53,169 nt of DNA, from assembly GCA_902509805.1 (NCBI GenBank), contig CABWZL010000005.1:1-53169 (forward strand), in the 5' to 3' direction. This DNA is from an uncultured Bacteroidota bacterium. Its GTDB lineage: Bacteria; Bacteroidota; Bacteroidia; Flavobacteriales; Flavobacteriaceae. A program made the translations under genes and the position numbers. The first letter of the stretch is position 1, and each line of letters begins with the position of its first letter. Of this stretch, positions 38,243 to 47,769 are shown piece by piece. The notes under the pieces were generated by a model. The model made no database searches. It worked only from the letters and a program-made list of their open reading frames with translations, and had not been told where the DNA came from.

Positions 38243-39064
38243 ATGGAAAATTTGTTATTACTATTTGAGAATATTTCTTCTGTTAACAGAGCTCTTATAA
38301 TGGTTTCTGGTATTACTTTATTCTGGATAATTGAGGGTATTGTTCCTTTTAAGCTTCTTGATTACAAAAAGTGGAGACATTCTATCCCAAATTTCCTTTT
38401 AACTATAACTACTATTATTGTAAACTTTTTTTTAGCCTTTATGCTAGTCAATGCATCAGACTGGACAAATGAAAATAACTTTGGTTTATTACATTTATTT
38501 AATTCCTCTACTCTAATGAGTATAATTATTGGAATTTTATTACTTGACCTGGTTGGAGCTTACCTTCCTCATTTAGTTCAACATAAAGTCAAATTATTAT
38601 GGTATATACATATTGTTCATCATACAGATCAAAAAGTAGATACAACTACGGCAAATAGACATCATCCTTTTGAAAGTATTGTTAGATTTATATTTACGCT
38701 TACAGGTATAATTGTTTCAGGGGCACCCATCGGATTAGTTTTAATGTATCAATCATTATCTGTTATATTCTCCCAATTTAATCATGCAAACATTCAGATT
38801 TCTGATAAAGTTGATAAAGCATTAAGTTATCTAATAGTGTCACCAAATATGCACAAAGTTCATCATCACTTTGAGTTACCATACACCGACTCTAATTATG
38901 GTAATATTTTTTCTTTATGGGATAGACTTTTTGGAACTTATATGGAATTGAGTAAAAGTGAGATTATTTATGGAGTAGACACTGATCTAGATGAAATTAA
39001 AAATTCCAAATTTAATAGTTTGATTAAAAGACCATTTAAAAAATGGTATAATCACTTTAACTAA
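38243..39064 (+). CDS. sterol desaturase/fatty-acid hydroxylase-type membrane protein
   Basis: This is a di-iron membrane hydroxylase of the fatty-acid hydroxylase superfamily. The histidine clusters needed for the iron pair are present: HLVQH, HIVHHTDQ, NRHHP and HKVHHH, the last followed by NYGNIFSLWDRLFGTY, the family's C-terminal signature. About four to five membrane helices lie in the first 190 residues. I chose ATG 38243, one base after the M1 stop, giving 273 residues; an ATG at 38219 would overlap the M1 gene. In Flavobacteriia such enzymes act on lipids, carotenoids or alkyl chains; the substrate here is unknown. Confidence 0.85.
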   Translation: MENLLLLFENISSVNRALIMVSGITLFWIIEGIVPFKLLDYKKWRHSIPNFLLTITTIIVNFFLAFMLVNASDWTNENNFGLLHLFNSSTLMSIIIGILLLDLVGAYLPHLVQHKVKLLWYIHIVHHTDQKVDTTTANRHHPFESIVRFIFTLTGIIVSGAPIGLVLMYQSLSVIFSQFNHANIQISDKVDKALSYLIVSPNMHKVHHHFELPYTDSNYGNIFSLWDRLFGTYMELSKSEIIYGVDTDLDEIKNSKFNSLIKRPFKKWYNHFN

Positions 39065-40430
39065 GGTTTTGTAGTTCAGAAACAATATTTTTTAAATCAA
39101 AAGAAGATTCTTTTCCGCTAGACATATCCTTTAATTTAAACTTATTTTTATTTAACTCTTCTTGACCAACTATTACTACAAAGTCTATTCCTCTTTGATT
39201 AGCATAGTCCATCTGCTTTTTAATTTTTGTATCAGTTGGGTAAAGCTCACATATAATATTATTTTCTCTTAATTTATCAATATAAACTAAAAGATTATCA
39301 ATTTTTTCTAGACTAAAATTCAGAAACATAAATGATTTTGAAGAATCTAATTTATCAGGGAATAAGTTTAATTCATCAAGTATTAAATATATTCTATCAA
39401 AGCCAAAGGATATGCCAAAACCACTTAATCTCGGATTATTTTTCTGAACTAAATCATCATATCTTCCTCCTCCTCCAATAGAGCCTATATTAAATTCATC
39501 TGGAGATGAAACTTCAATAATTGTTCCAGTATAGTAACTAAGACCTCTAGCTAAAGATAAATCAAAACTTAAGTCTATGTTTTTTAAATTAAATTTTTGC
39601 GAAGCATTAATTACTTGCTCTAAAATGTCTAATCCTTCAGTAGAAATATTATTTGAGCTGAATTTAATTCTTAAATCGTTTATTTTATTCTGATTAGGAC
39701 CTTTAAGATCAAGGAAAAAGTTTAATTGATCAATAGCAGTATCTGAAATGTTTTTCTTTTTTAATTCATTAATCACTCCATCAACACCAATTTTATCAGT
39801 CTTATCAAGAATAGAAGCAATTTCATTTACGCTATCTAAATTCATTAATTGTGATATACCCTCAAGAATTTGTCTATTATTTATTCTAAGATTAACTTTT
39901 GGCATACCTAATCTATTAAAGACAGTATCATATACTTTAATACATTCTACCTCATTTAAATAATTAGACTCACCTATAATATCAACATCACATTGAAGAA
40001 ACTCTCTAAATCTACCTCTTTGAGGTCTCTCAGCTCTCCAAACTAATTGAGTTTGAAATCTTTTAAAAGGAAATGATAAATTATTTAAATTTTGTGAAAC
40101 AAATCTAGATAAAGGAACAGTTAAGTCATATCTTAATGCCTTATCAGACAATGAATTAGAAAATTTTGTTAGTTTATTCTCTTTAAGAGCTTCCGTATCA
40201 GCTTTTTTAATTTTATCTCCAGAACAAAGTATTTTAAAAATTAAATTATCCTCTTCATCACCATACTTACCGGTAAGAGTAGATAAGTTTTCAAAAGATG
40301 GAGTCTGAATTTCCTGAAAATTAAATGTTTTAAAACATTGTTTTAGAGTATTTAAAAGATAGTCTCTTTTTTTAATTTCTAAAGAGGAAAAATCTCTTGT
40401 ACCTTTTGGAGTGTTAAGTTTTTGAGACAT
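39057..40430 (-). CDS. hisS: histidyl-tRNA synthetase
   Basis: HisRS charges tRNA-His. It has class II motifs 1 (PSFENL...KYGDEED), 2 (RAERPQRGRFREFLQCDVDIIG near 130-151) and 3 (GFGISFGFDRIYLIL). The histidine-specific loops include LARGLSYYTGTIIEV and SIGGGGRYDDLV. The C-terminal ~90 residues form the anticodon-binding domain (FVVIVGQEELNK). The ATG at 40430 gives 457 residues; a TTG directly before it is unlikely. It is read in the same direction as the ribosomal operon with a 43-base gap and may receive read-through. Its last eight bases overlap the hydroxylase gene. Confidence 0.96.
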   Translation of the reverse strand: MSQKLNTPKGTRDFSSLEIKKRDYLLNTLKQCFKTFNFQEIQTPSFENLSTLTGKYGDEEDNLIFKILCSGDKIKKADTEALKENKLTKFSNSLSDKALRYDLTVPLSRFVSQNLNNLSFPFKRFQTQLVWRAERPQRGRFREFLQCDVDIIGESNYLNEVECIKVYDTVFNRLGMPKVNLRINNRQILEGISQLMNLDSVNEIASILDKTDKIGVDGVINELKKKNISDTAIDQLNFFLDLKGPNQNKINDLRIKFSSNNISTEGLDILEQVINASQKFNLKNIDLSFDLSLARGLSYYTGTIIEVSSPDEFNIGSIGGGGRYDDLVQKNNPRLSGFGISFGFDRIYLILDELNLFPDKLDSSKSFMFLNFSLEKIDNLLVYIDKLRENNIICELYPTDTKIKKQMDYANQRGIDFVVIVGQEELNKNKFKLKDMSSGKESSFDLKNIVSELQNLS

Positions 40431-40473
40431 CAAAAGTTTAATTGATAATCAGGTGAACACTAAAGTTATGAAA

Positions 40474-40926
40474 TTATTTCTTTTCAGCCTGAAGCTCGAA
40501 ATTTAATTGAGTAGACACTTCCCTGTGAAGCCTAATACTAGCTTGGTATTTACCAACCCTTTTGATTGATTTACCAGGTATTGAAATATTTTCCTTTTCA
40601 ACTTCAATTTTCTTAGCTAGAAGACTTTTAGAAACATCTGTATTAGAAATTGATCCAAATAACTTTCCATCAGGACCAACTTTAACATTTATTTGAAGCT
40701 CTAGTTTAGATATTTTAGTAGCTAATTTTTCAGCTTCATCAATTACTGATTTTTCTTTAAAAGCTTTTTGCTTAAGATTTTCAGCTAATACTTTTTTTGC
40801 AGACTCAGTAGCGAGAATAGCTTTACCAGTAGGAATTAAAAAGTTCCTTCCATATCCAGATTTAACTGAAACTAACTCGTCTTTGAAGCCAACATTAGCA
40901 ACATTTTCTTTTAGTATAATATCCAT
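40474..40926 (-). CDS. rplI: ribosomal protein L9
   Basis: L9 bridges ribosomes at the base of the L1 stalk. The N-terminal globular domain reads MDIILKENVANVGFKDELVSVKSGYGRNFLIPTGKA in the known pattern, followed by the long central helix (KVLAENLKQKAFKEKSVIDEAEKLA) and the C-terminal domain with VGPDGKLFGSISNTDV. The 150 residues are the normal length. It is the last gene of rpsF-rpsR-rplI, two bases after rpsR. Confidence 0.97.
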   Translation of the reverse strand: MDIILKENVANVGFKDELVSVKSGYGRNFLIPTGKAILATESAKKVLAENLKQKAFKEKSVIDEAEKLATKISKLELQINVKVGPDGKLFGSISNTDVSKSLLAKKIEVEKENISIPGKSIKRVGKYQASIRLHREVSTQLNFELQAEKK

Positions 40927-40928
40927 AA

Positions 40929-41225
40929 TTATTTTAATAAGTCTCCAACGTATGGAAGTAATCCTAGATGCCTAGCTCTTTTAACAGCTACGGCAACTTT
41001 TCTTTGATATTTTAGTGATGTACCTGTTAATCTTCTAGGTAAAATTTTACCTTGCTCATTGATGAATCTACCTAAAAAATCTGGATCTTTATAGTCAACA
41101 TATTTGATTCCTGACCTTCTAAACATACAATACTTCTTAGCCTTTGTAGTATTAATATCTAAAGGAGAAAGATATCTAATCTCACCTTCATTTTTGATTT
41201 TTGATTGTTCTTCAATACCTGCCAT
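40929..41225 (-). CDS. rpsR: ribosomal protein S18
   Basis: S18 is a small-subunit protein that pairs with S6. The core [26 protein letters not shown] is followed by [34 protein letters not shown], which is unmistakable. The N-terminal ~27 residues are an extension compared with the 75-residue E. coli protein; such extensions are common in this phylum. A single Cys (in YCMF) is left, so no full zinc site is formed. It is translationally coupled to rpsF, with two bases between. Confidence 0.97.
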   Translation of the reverse strand: MAGIEEQSKIKNEGEIRYLSPLDINTTKAKKYCMFRRSGIKYVDYKDPDFLGRFINEQGKILPRRLTGTSLKYQRKVAVAVKRARHLGLLPYVGDLLK

Positions 41226-41227
41226 AA

Positions 41228-41599
41228 TTAACTAGCTTTTTTTGTACTTACTTTTTTTGTTTTAACTTTTTTTGGACTTCTATTTCTTCTTTTCTCTGCC
41301 CATGCCATAGCGTGTTTATCAAGAGTAACAGTTAAATATCTCATTACAGTTTCGTCTCTTGTAAAGTCAAGCTCTACAGATGAAACTAACTCAGCAGGAG
41401 CTGTATATTCTAAAAGATTATAAAATCCACTATTTTTATTTTCGATAGTGTATGCTAATTTTTTTAATCCCCATATTTCTTTACTAATTATTTTAGCTCC
41501 ATTAGACTTTAAATACTTTTCGTATTTGTCTACAGAGTTTTGAACTTGCTCTTCTGAAAGAGCAGGGTTTAAAATAAATACAGTTTCGTAGTTTTTCAT
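41228..41599 (-). CDS. rpsF: ribosomal protein S6
   Basis: S6 is the first gene of the S6-S18-L9 operon. Its start [17 protein letters not shown] and the central [24 protein letters not shown] match the ferredoxin-like S6 fold, with [19 protein letters not shown] closing it. A Lys-rich tail ([17 protein letters not shown]) lies at the C-terminus. The length is 123 residues. The promoter is just upstream at 41617-41648. I do not see the S6:S18 leader RNA clearly in the short leader. Confidence 0.97.
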   Translation of the reverse strand: MKNYETVFILNPALSEEQVQNSVDKYEKYLKSNGAKIISKEIWGLKKLAYTIENKNSGFYNLLEYTAPAELVSSVELDFTRDETVMRYLTVTLDKHAMAWAEKRRNRSPKKVKTKKVSTKKAS

Positions 41600-41616
41600 C
41601 TTAAAATCTTAGCCCG

Positions 41617-41648
41617 CAAAATTAGGTTAATAAATATAATCTGCCAAA
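41617..41648 (-). promoter_or_regulatory. promoter of the rpsF-rpsR-rplI operon
   Basis: On the minus strand, TTTG (41648-41645) and TAATTTTG (41624-41617) are separated by 20 bases, matching the Bacteroidota -33/-7 pattern. The -7 box ends 17 bases before the rpsF start. The element lies wholly in the 71-base gap between rpsF and priA. Confidence 0.7.
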
Positions 41649-41670
41649 TTTATTTTGAGTAAAGTAAAAG

Positions 41671-44115
41671 CTATATTGGATCGACATCTACAGTTATTCT
41701 TACACTCCTATATTTAGATATTGAATCAAAGCTTTTTAAAATTGATTGAAAAATACTTCTAAATTTATTGATCTCATTTAGATCTCTCAATTTTATAAGA
41801 AATTCCTTGTGGTATTTATTCTTAATTCTAGATATTTCAGGATATACTGGACCAAGTACTATTCCGTTAAAATTATCTCTAATAACTTTATTTATCCAAT
41901 CAGATGAACTATTTAGTTTTTCATAACTCTTATCTTTTAAAGTAATTCTAATTAATCTAACAAAAGGAGGATAGTTATAATCTTTTCTCTCTGTAAGCTG
42001 ATTATCATACATCTTGTCGTAATCATTATTAATTACATTTTTAATAATTGGATGCTCTGGTTGATATGTTTGAAGAAATACTTTACCTCTCTCACCTGAT
42101 CTACCTGATCTACCCGCTACCTGAGTTAAAACTTGAAATGCTTTTTCATGTGCTCTAAAATCAGGAAAATTCAGAAAGTGATCTGCATTTAATACACCAA
42201 CAAGATTAACATTTTTAAAATCAAGCCCCTTCGTTATCATCTGAGTACCGATTAGTATGTCCACTTCATTTTTTGCAAAAGAATTAATTATATTATCAAA
42301 CGACCATTTACCCCTAGTAGAGTCCCAATCCATCCTTTTACTTATTACATCTGGAAATATTTCTTTAATTATTTCCTCAATTTGTTGAGTTCCATCACCT
42401 TTATAGATCATTGAATCAGATCCACATGTCGAACATTTTTTTTCTGCTTTTGAAGAAAATCCACAATAATGACATTTTAATATATTTGAAGATAAATGAT
42501 AAGTTAGACTAACATCACAATTGTCACACATTACATTTTGACCACATGAATCACAAAGCCATTGAGGAGAATATCCCCTCCTGTTTCTAAATAAAATTAC
42601 CTGCTTACCCTCTTTAATCGTTTTATCTATTTCTTCAACTAATTTTATAGAGAAAATAGAGCTGTAATTATGCTTTAACTCATTCTTCATATCAATTGTA
42701 AAAATATTTGGCATTTCTATATTACCGTATCTTTCATTCAATTTCACATAACCATATTTAGCTTTTTTTGCATTAAAAGAGGATTCAATTGATGGTGTAG
42801 CAGATCCTAAAATGACTTTAGAGTTATTAATTTTAGAAAGATATATAGCTGAGTCTCTTGCATTATACCTTGGAGATGGCTCTTGTTGTTTATATGAGAT
42901 TTCATGTTCTTCATCTACAATTATTAATCCAAGATTTTTAAAAGGTAAAAAAACAGAAGATCTTGCACCTACTACAAGTTTTGATTTATCATTATTGTTT
43001 TTAATATTTTCCCAAACTTCTGTTCTTTCATTTAATGAATATCTAGAATGAAAAACAGATATTTTATTTCCAAAATGTATTTTTAATTTTTGTATTATTT
43101 GTGTAGTTAAAGAGATTTCAGGTAATAGATAGAGAACCTGCATGTTTTTATCAAGATAATCTTCAATAATTTTAATATATATTTCTGTCTTACCTGATGA
43201 AGTAACACCTTCAAGTAAAATTACATCTTTATCATTAAGATGATTTTTGAGCTCATTTAACGCACTTGTTTGAGATTCTGATAAGTCATTTGTTTTTAAA
43301 TAAACTTCTTCTTTTTTAAAATTTCTATCAATTTTAATTTTTTGAATAGTTATAAACCCTTTTTGTTCTAGACTTTTTAATGTACTATCTGAAAATTTAA
43401 TAGATTTTTTTAAATCTTTTAGAATTAAATATTCTTGAGATTTAATATTACTTATTATATGAAGTATGAGTTCCTTTTGCTTTGGTGATCTATCTAAAAC
43501 TTCAAGAGAATTCTTTATTTTTTTACTTTCTAATAAATCTGTATTTAAAAATAAAACATTCAAAAGTTTAGGTTTATACTTTTCGTTAATTTCAAAATTC
43601 AATTCTACAAAACCTTTTAAAATCATTTTCTGAATAACTGAATATGTGTTTTTCTTATCTAGAATATCTGAAACTTCATTTATTTTTAAATTCTGAAAAT
43701 CAAGAGCTTCATATATTAAGTATTCATCATTAGACATATCATCAATATCACTTTTATTGATTTCTTTTTTAATTATAATTGTATCACTTTCAAGAAGAAA
43801 TGTTGATGGTACAGCAGCTTTTAGAACATCCCCAAGTGGAGTAAAATAGTACTTAGAAACCCAAGCCCAAAAATCAAGTTGCAATTTTGAAACAAGTTCC
43901 TTTTTATCATATATGAACTCTATTGGTTTAGTTTCATATAATTTTGGCTTATCATTATGAATGTTTTTAATTACTCCTGTGTAAACTTTCCTTTTACCAA
44001 AGCTTACTGCTACTCTGTAACCAATTCCTAATATATCATATTGTTTTTTAGTCAATTCATATGTAAATGTTCCCTCAAGAGGTAAAGGAAGTATTACATC
44101 TGCGTAGTAATTCAT
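41671..44115 (-). CDS. priA: primosomal replication restart helicase
   Basis: PriA reloads the replicative helicase at stalled forks. The N-terminal 3'-end-binding domain runs to ~110 (YYADVILPLPLEGTFTYEL). The helicase core has Walker A LLEGVTSSGKTEIYIK near 302-317, DEEH in LIIVDEEHEISYKQQE, and later motifs QMITKGLDFKNVNLVGVLNAD and QVAGRSGRSGERG. Inserted is the zinc-binding module with eight cysteines (CDSCGQNVMCDNC, then CHYCGF and CSTCGS). The length of 814 residues is typical for Flavobacteriia and longer than the 732 of E. coli. Confidence 0.97.
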   Translation of the reverse strand: MNYYADVILPLPLEGTFTYELTKKQYDILGIGYRVAVSFGKRKVYTGVIKNIHNDKPKLYETKPIEFIYDKKELVSKLQLDFWAWVSKYYFTPLGDVLKAAVPSTFLLESDTIIIKKEINKSDIDDMSNDEYLIYEALDFQNLKINEVSDILDKKNTYSVIQKMILKGFVELNFEINEKYKPKLLNVLFLNTDLLESKKIKNSLEVLDRSPKQKELILHIISNIKSQEYLILKDLKKSIKFSDSTLKSLEQKGFITIQKIKIDRNFKKEEVYLKTNDLSESQTSALNELKNHLNDKDVILLEGVTSSGKTEIYIKIIEDYLDKNMQVLYLLPEISLTTQIIQKLKIHFGNKISVFHSRYSLNERTEVWENIKNNNDKSKLVVGARSSVFLPFKNLGLIIVDEEHEISYKQQEPSPRYNARDSAIYLSKINNSKVILGSATPSIESSFNAKKAKYGYVKLNERYGNIEMPNIFTIDMKNELKHNYSSIFSIKLVEEIDKTIKEGKQVILFRNRRGYSPQWLCDSCGQNVMCDNCDVSLTYHLSSNILKCHYCGFSSKAEKKCSTCGSDSMIYKGDGTQQIEEIIKEIFPDVISKRMDWDSTRGKWSFDNIINSFAKNEVDILIGTQMITKGLDFKNVNLVGVLNADHFLNFPDFRAHEKAFQVLTQVAGRSGRSGERGKVFLQTYQPEHPIIKNVINNDYDKMYDNQLTERKDYNYPPFVRLIRITLKDKSYEKLNSSSDWINKVIRDNFNGIVLGPVYPEISRIKNKYHKEFLIKLRDLNEINKFRSIFQSILKSFDSISKYRSVRITVDVDPI

Positions 44116-44157
44116 GGTTAATTATAATATATTCTTTCTAATTTAGCAATTAGCCCG

Positions 44158-44919
44158 ATGAAAAAGATAATAATATTTATCACACTAACCATTTCTACTT
44201 TAACTTTCTCTCAAGAACAGACAGAAACTGTTAAAGGAAATGTACAAAGCGAGACTAGTAAATCTATTCTTCAGAATGTTCATGTTCTGAATCTTACAAA
44301 AGTTAAAGGTACTATTACTAATAGTAATGGTGAATTTGAAATTCAGGCTAAAGCAAATGATACTTTATATTTCTCATATATAGGTTATAAATCATTGAAA
44401 GTTGTTGTAACAAATGACTTAATTAAGTTTGATGATAATACAATTGAACTTACTGAGCTTGCTTTTGCTTTAGAAGAAATTATTATTAAACCATACCAAC
44501 TTACGGGCTATTTAGAAATCGATGTTAAAAATGCACCCGTAAACACCTCTACTAGGTATAAAATTGTTGGCTTACCAAACCTTGGGTATGAAGCAGGAAG
44601 AAGGTCAAGATCTGGTATTTCTAAAGTAATTGGTGCAATTTTTAATCCTGCAGATTTTCTTAATAATCTTTTTAAAAAAAAGTCTGGAAAAATGGATAAA
44701 TTAAGATTAATGCGAGAAGATCAGGAAATAAAAAATTTACTATCTATAAAGTTTGATCGAGAAGTCTTAGTTCAACTTTTAGGAGTTGATAGAGTTGATA
44801 TTGATGAAATTCTTAGAAATTGTAACTTTTCAGACACTTTTATCCAACAAGCAAATGATCTTCAGATATTAGAAGCCATAAGTGAATGTTATGATGAATA
44901 CAAGTTGCTTGAATTTTAA
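44158..44919 (+). CDS. exported protein with carboxypeptidase-regulatory-like domain
   Basis: The signal peptide is cut at TFS-QEQTE. Residues ~24-100 form a CarboxypepD_reg-like beta-sandwich: TVKGNVQSETSKSILQNVHV, then GTITNSNGEFEIQAKANDTLYFSYIGYKS. The same module opens SusC/TonB-dependent receptors. Here no receptor barrel follows. Instead there are ~140 residues of mixed structure, including the basic GYEAGRRSRSGISKVIGAIFNPADFLNNLFKKK and a helical C-terminus with two cysteines (RNCNFSD, SECYDE). The function is unknown. Related flavobacterial proteins are annotated only by this domain. It is divergent from priA and 30 bases before purB. Confidence 0.8.
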   Translation: MKKIIIFITLTISTLTFSQEQTETVKGNVQSETSKSILQNVHVLNLTKVKGTITNSNGEFEIQAKANDTLYFSYIGYKSLKVVVTNDLIKFDDNTIELTELAFALEEIIIKPYQLTGYLEIDVKNAPVNTSTRYKIVGLPNLGYEAGRRSRSGISKVIGAIFNPADFLNNLFKKKSGKMDKLRLMREDQEIKNLLSIKFDREVLVQLLGVDRVDIDEILRNCNFSDTFIQQANDLQILEAISECYDEYKLLEF

Positions 44920-44949
44920 TATAATATCGAGTTAGCTTATCTTTACAAA

Positions 44950-46293
44950 ATGAACGAATTCAATTTAAATTCAATATCCCCAATAGATGGAAGATATTAT
45001 AATAAAACTGAAGTTTTAAGTAATTATTTTAGTGAAAAAGCTTTAATATTTTATAGATTAAAAGTTGAGATTGAATACTTTATATCATTATGTAAAATAG
45101 GGATTCCACAATTAAAAAATTTTGATCACAACAAATTTGATGACTTAAGAAATATTTATTTGAATTTTTCTAATGAAGATGCAATTGAAATAAAAAGAAT
45201 AGAAAAAATTACTAATCATGATGTCAAGGCAGTTGAATATTTCATTAAAGATAAATTTGAAACTCTAAATATTATTGAATTTAAAGAATTTATTCATTTT
45301 GGCCTTACCTCTCAGGATATAAACAATTCAGCGATTCCATTATCTATAAAAGATTTTATTGATAATGTTTACATGCCAAAAATTAATGAAGTATTGAGTG
45401 CAATTGACAATAAGTGTGATGAACTTAAAGATATTACTATAATTGCAAGAACTCATGGCCAACCTGCTTCACCTACTAAACTTGGAAAAGAATTTAAAGT
45501 TTTTTGGACACGGATAAATGAACAAATCAAATCTTTAAAAAACATTCCAAATTCTGCAAAATTTTCAGGTGCTGTTGGAAATTTTAATGCTCATAAGGTG
45601 GCCTATCCCGAAATTGATTGGAAAAAATTTAGTCAAAACTTTATAGAAAATGAATTAGGTCTAAATTATTCATTTCCTACAACTCAAATTGAGCATTATG
45701 ACTCTTTTGCAGCTTTATGTGATAATTGTAGAAGAGTTAATAATATCCTTTTAGATATGTGTGTTGACATATGGACATACATTTCTCATGATTACTTTAA
45801 GCAAAAAATTATAAAAGATGAAGTTGGATCATCTGCAATGCCTCATAAGGTTAACCCTATCGATTTTGAAAATTCTGAAGGAAATTTAGGTTTAGCAAAT
45901 TCAACATTTGATTTTTTTTCAAATAAATTAACTAAATCAAGATTACAAAGAGATCTAACTGATAGTACAGTTTTAAGAAATATTGGAGTCCCGTTCGGTC
46001 ATACTCTAATTTCTTTTGAATCTCTATTAAAAGGGCTAAAAAAAATCTATGTAAATGAAGTTAAGATTAATAAAGACCTAGAAGATAACTGGATTGTTGT
46101 ATCAGAAGCGATTCAAACTATTTTAAGACGAGAGGGTTTTATTAATCCCTATGAGATAATGAAGGAGTTAACTAGAAGTAATCAGAAAATTGATAAAAAT
46201 TCTCTACATGAATTTATTGATAAACTTGATATTGATAATAATATTAAAAATGAGTTAAAACAAATCTCACCCTACAACTACACCGGAATATAG
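44950..46293 (+). CDS. purB: adenylosuccinate lyase
   Basis: PurB catalyses two fumarate-releasing steps in purine synthesis: SAICAR to AICAR, and adenylosuccinate to AMP. The superfamily signature SSAMPHKVNPIDFENSEGNLG lies near 297-317, with the mobile-loop serine. HFGLTSQDINNSA near 117-129 and ARTHGQPASPTKLGKE near 166-181 supply the other two active-site segments. The length of 447 and overall layout match the E. coli type rather than the shorter Bacillus type. TATCTTTA 16 bases or so before the ATG resembles a -7 box with one mismatch. Confidence 0.96.
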   Translation: MNEFNLNSISPIDGRYYNKTEVLSNYFSEKALIFYRLKVEIEYFISLCKIGIPQLKNFDHNKFDDLRNIYLNFSNEDAIEIKRIEKITNHDVKAVEYFIKDKFETLNIIEFKEFIHFGLTSQDINNSAIPLSIKDFIDNVYMPKINEVLSAIDNKCDELKDITIIARTHGQPASPTKLGKEFKVFWTRINEQIKSLKNIPNSAKFSGAVGNFNAHKVAYPEIDWKKFSQNFIENELGLNYSFPTTQIEHYDSFAALCDNCRRVNNILLDMCVDIWTYISHDYFKQKIIKDEVGSSAMPHKVNPIDFENSEGNLGLANSTFDFFSNKLTKSRLQRDLTDSTVLRNIGVPFGHTLISFESLLKGLKKIYVNEVKINKDLEDNWIVVSEAIQTILRREGFINPYEIMKELTRSNQKIDKNSLHEFIDKLDIDNNIKNELKQISPYNYTGI

Positions 46294-46308
46294 TTTTACT
46301 TTTATTAA

Positions 46309-47769
46309 ATGAAAAAAATTAATTTATTATTTCTTACAACCTTAATAATATTTAATAGTTGTAAAAAGGCTGACGATGATGATCCTAATGTTATTAGACT
46401 TGAAACAGATCTTGAAATCAGTGACTTTATATGGAAAGGTCTAAACCAATACTATTATTGGCAAGAAAGTGTTGTTAATTTATCAGATAGTAAAATAGAA
46501 AATGAATCTGAATATGCTTATTACCTTAGTCAAAACCCTAATCCCGAATCGTTTTTTAGTTCGCTTAAACATCCTGATGATAACTTTAGTTGGATTGTTG
46601 ATGACTATATAGAACTCCAAAATATGCTTCAAGGTATTGATAATTCTGATGGAATGGAATTTGGTTTATATGTTGAATGTAATGACCAAAATATATTTGG
46701 ATTTGTTAGATATGTAAACAAAAATTCAGATGCTGAGTCTAAGGGTGTAAAAAGAGGTATGTTGTTTAGTGAAATTAACGGTTCTAGGTTAACTAGAGAA
46801 AACTATAGGGATCTTCTATATAATAACGATAACAACACTTATACTATTAAATTTTCTGAGCTTAGTTATAACGAAAATAACCAATGTGCTAATATAATTC
46901 CAGGACAAGAAAGCATAACACTTGTCAAATCAAGAATTATAAAAAATCCTGTTCATATTTCAAAAGTTATCGAGAGTCAGGGTAAAAAAATAGCTTATTT
47001 AATGTATAACCAGTTTCTTGGAGTTGTTGAATCAGAAAATAAAAATTATAATTCTGAGCTTAATGATGTTTTTGCAAATTTTTTATCTAACGGTGCAGAA
47101 GAGTTAGTTATAGATTTGAGATATAATCCTGGTGGAAGAATATCTACATCTATAAACCTAGCTTCAATGATAACTGGTCAATTTAATAATCAGGTTTTTG
47201 CTAAAGAAAGGTGGAATTCTAAACTCATGGATTACTGGAACGAAAATAGTCCTGAATCACTTTTAAATAAGTTTACTGATAAACTAGACAATAACCAGTT
47301 AATATCCTCTCTAAACCTTAGTAGAGTTTTTGTTCTAACATCTGCTAGAACAGCATCTGCTAGTGAATTATTAATTAATGGTCTTGACCCATATATAGAT
47401 GTAATACAAATTGGAGATTTTACTGTTGGGAAGAACCAAGGATCAATTACTGTTTATGACTATATAAATGATTCAAGAGATAAAAATCCTAACCATATGT
47501 ACGCAATGCAACCAATAGTTCTTAAAATTGGAAATGTTGCTGGATATACTGATTTTCCAAACGGTCTTGAACCAGATATTTTTATCAAAGAATCTTTATC
47601 AAATCCTGGAATTCTTGGAGATTATAATGAACCTCTTCTTAAGATTGCAATTGATCAAATAAACGGAAACTATTCATCAATTTTAACTAGTGAGAATTAC
47701 AAGGAAATAATGAAACCTGATGAGGAATTTAATCAAAGGATAATAGTTGAAGACAAGGTAATAGAATAA
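46309..47769 (+). CDS. S41-family peptidase, lipoprotein
   Basis: This is a C-terminal-processing-type serine protease anchored by lipid. The lipobox ends at Cys18 (IFNSC) and is followed by KKADDDD, a Lys/Asp-rich run like the surface-export signals of flavobacterial lipoproteins. An N-terminal helical domain (~40-115) precedes a PDZ-like region (~115-200, GFVRYVNKNSDAESKGVKRGMLFSEING). The tail-specific protease fold follows, with LVIDLRYNPGGRIS. Catalytic Ser sits in ARTASASELLINGL, and the Lys partner is probably in VGKNQGS. The length is 486 residues. It follows purB by 15 bases. Confidence 0.88.
   Translation: MKKINLLFLTTLIIFNSCKKADDDDPNVIRLETDLEISDFIWKGLNQYYYWQESVVNLSDSKIENESEYAYYLSQNPNPESFFSSLKHPDDNFSWIVDDYIELQNMLQGIDNSDGMEFGLYVECNDQNIFGFVRYVNKNSDAESKGVKRGMLFSEINGSRLTRENYRDLLYNNDNNTYTIKFSELSYNENNQCANIIPGQESITLVKSRIIKNPVHISKVIESQGKKIAYLMYNQFLGVVESENKNYNSELNDVFANFLSNGAEELVIDLRYNPGGRISTSINLASMITGQFNNQVFAKERWNSKLMDYWNENSPESLLNKFTDKLDNNQLISSLNLSRVFVLTSARTASASELLINGLDPYIDVIQIGDFTVGKNQGSITVYDYINDSRDKNPNHMYAMQPIVLKIGNVAGYTDFPNGLEPDIFIKESLSNPGILGDYNEPLLKIAIDQINGNYSSILTSENYKEIMKPDEEFNQRIIVEDKVIE

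Noticed and set aside
39059..39076. AACTA...TAGTT repeat at the hydroxylase/hisS junction as terminator
   Set aside because: Only five AT-rich base pairs, with no T run on either side; too weak.
40431..40433. TTG directly before the hisS ATG as the start
   Set aside because: An ATG follows at once and no reason favours a TTG; 40430 is used.
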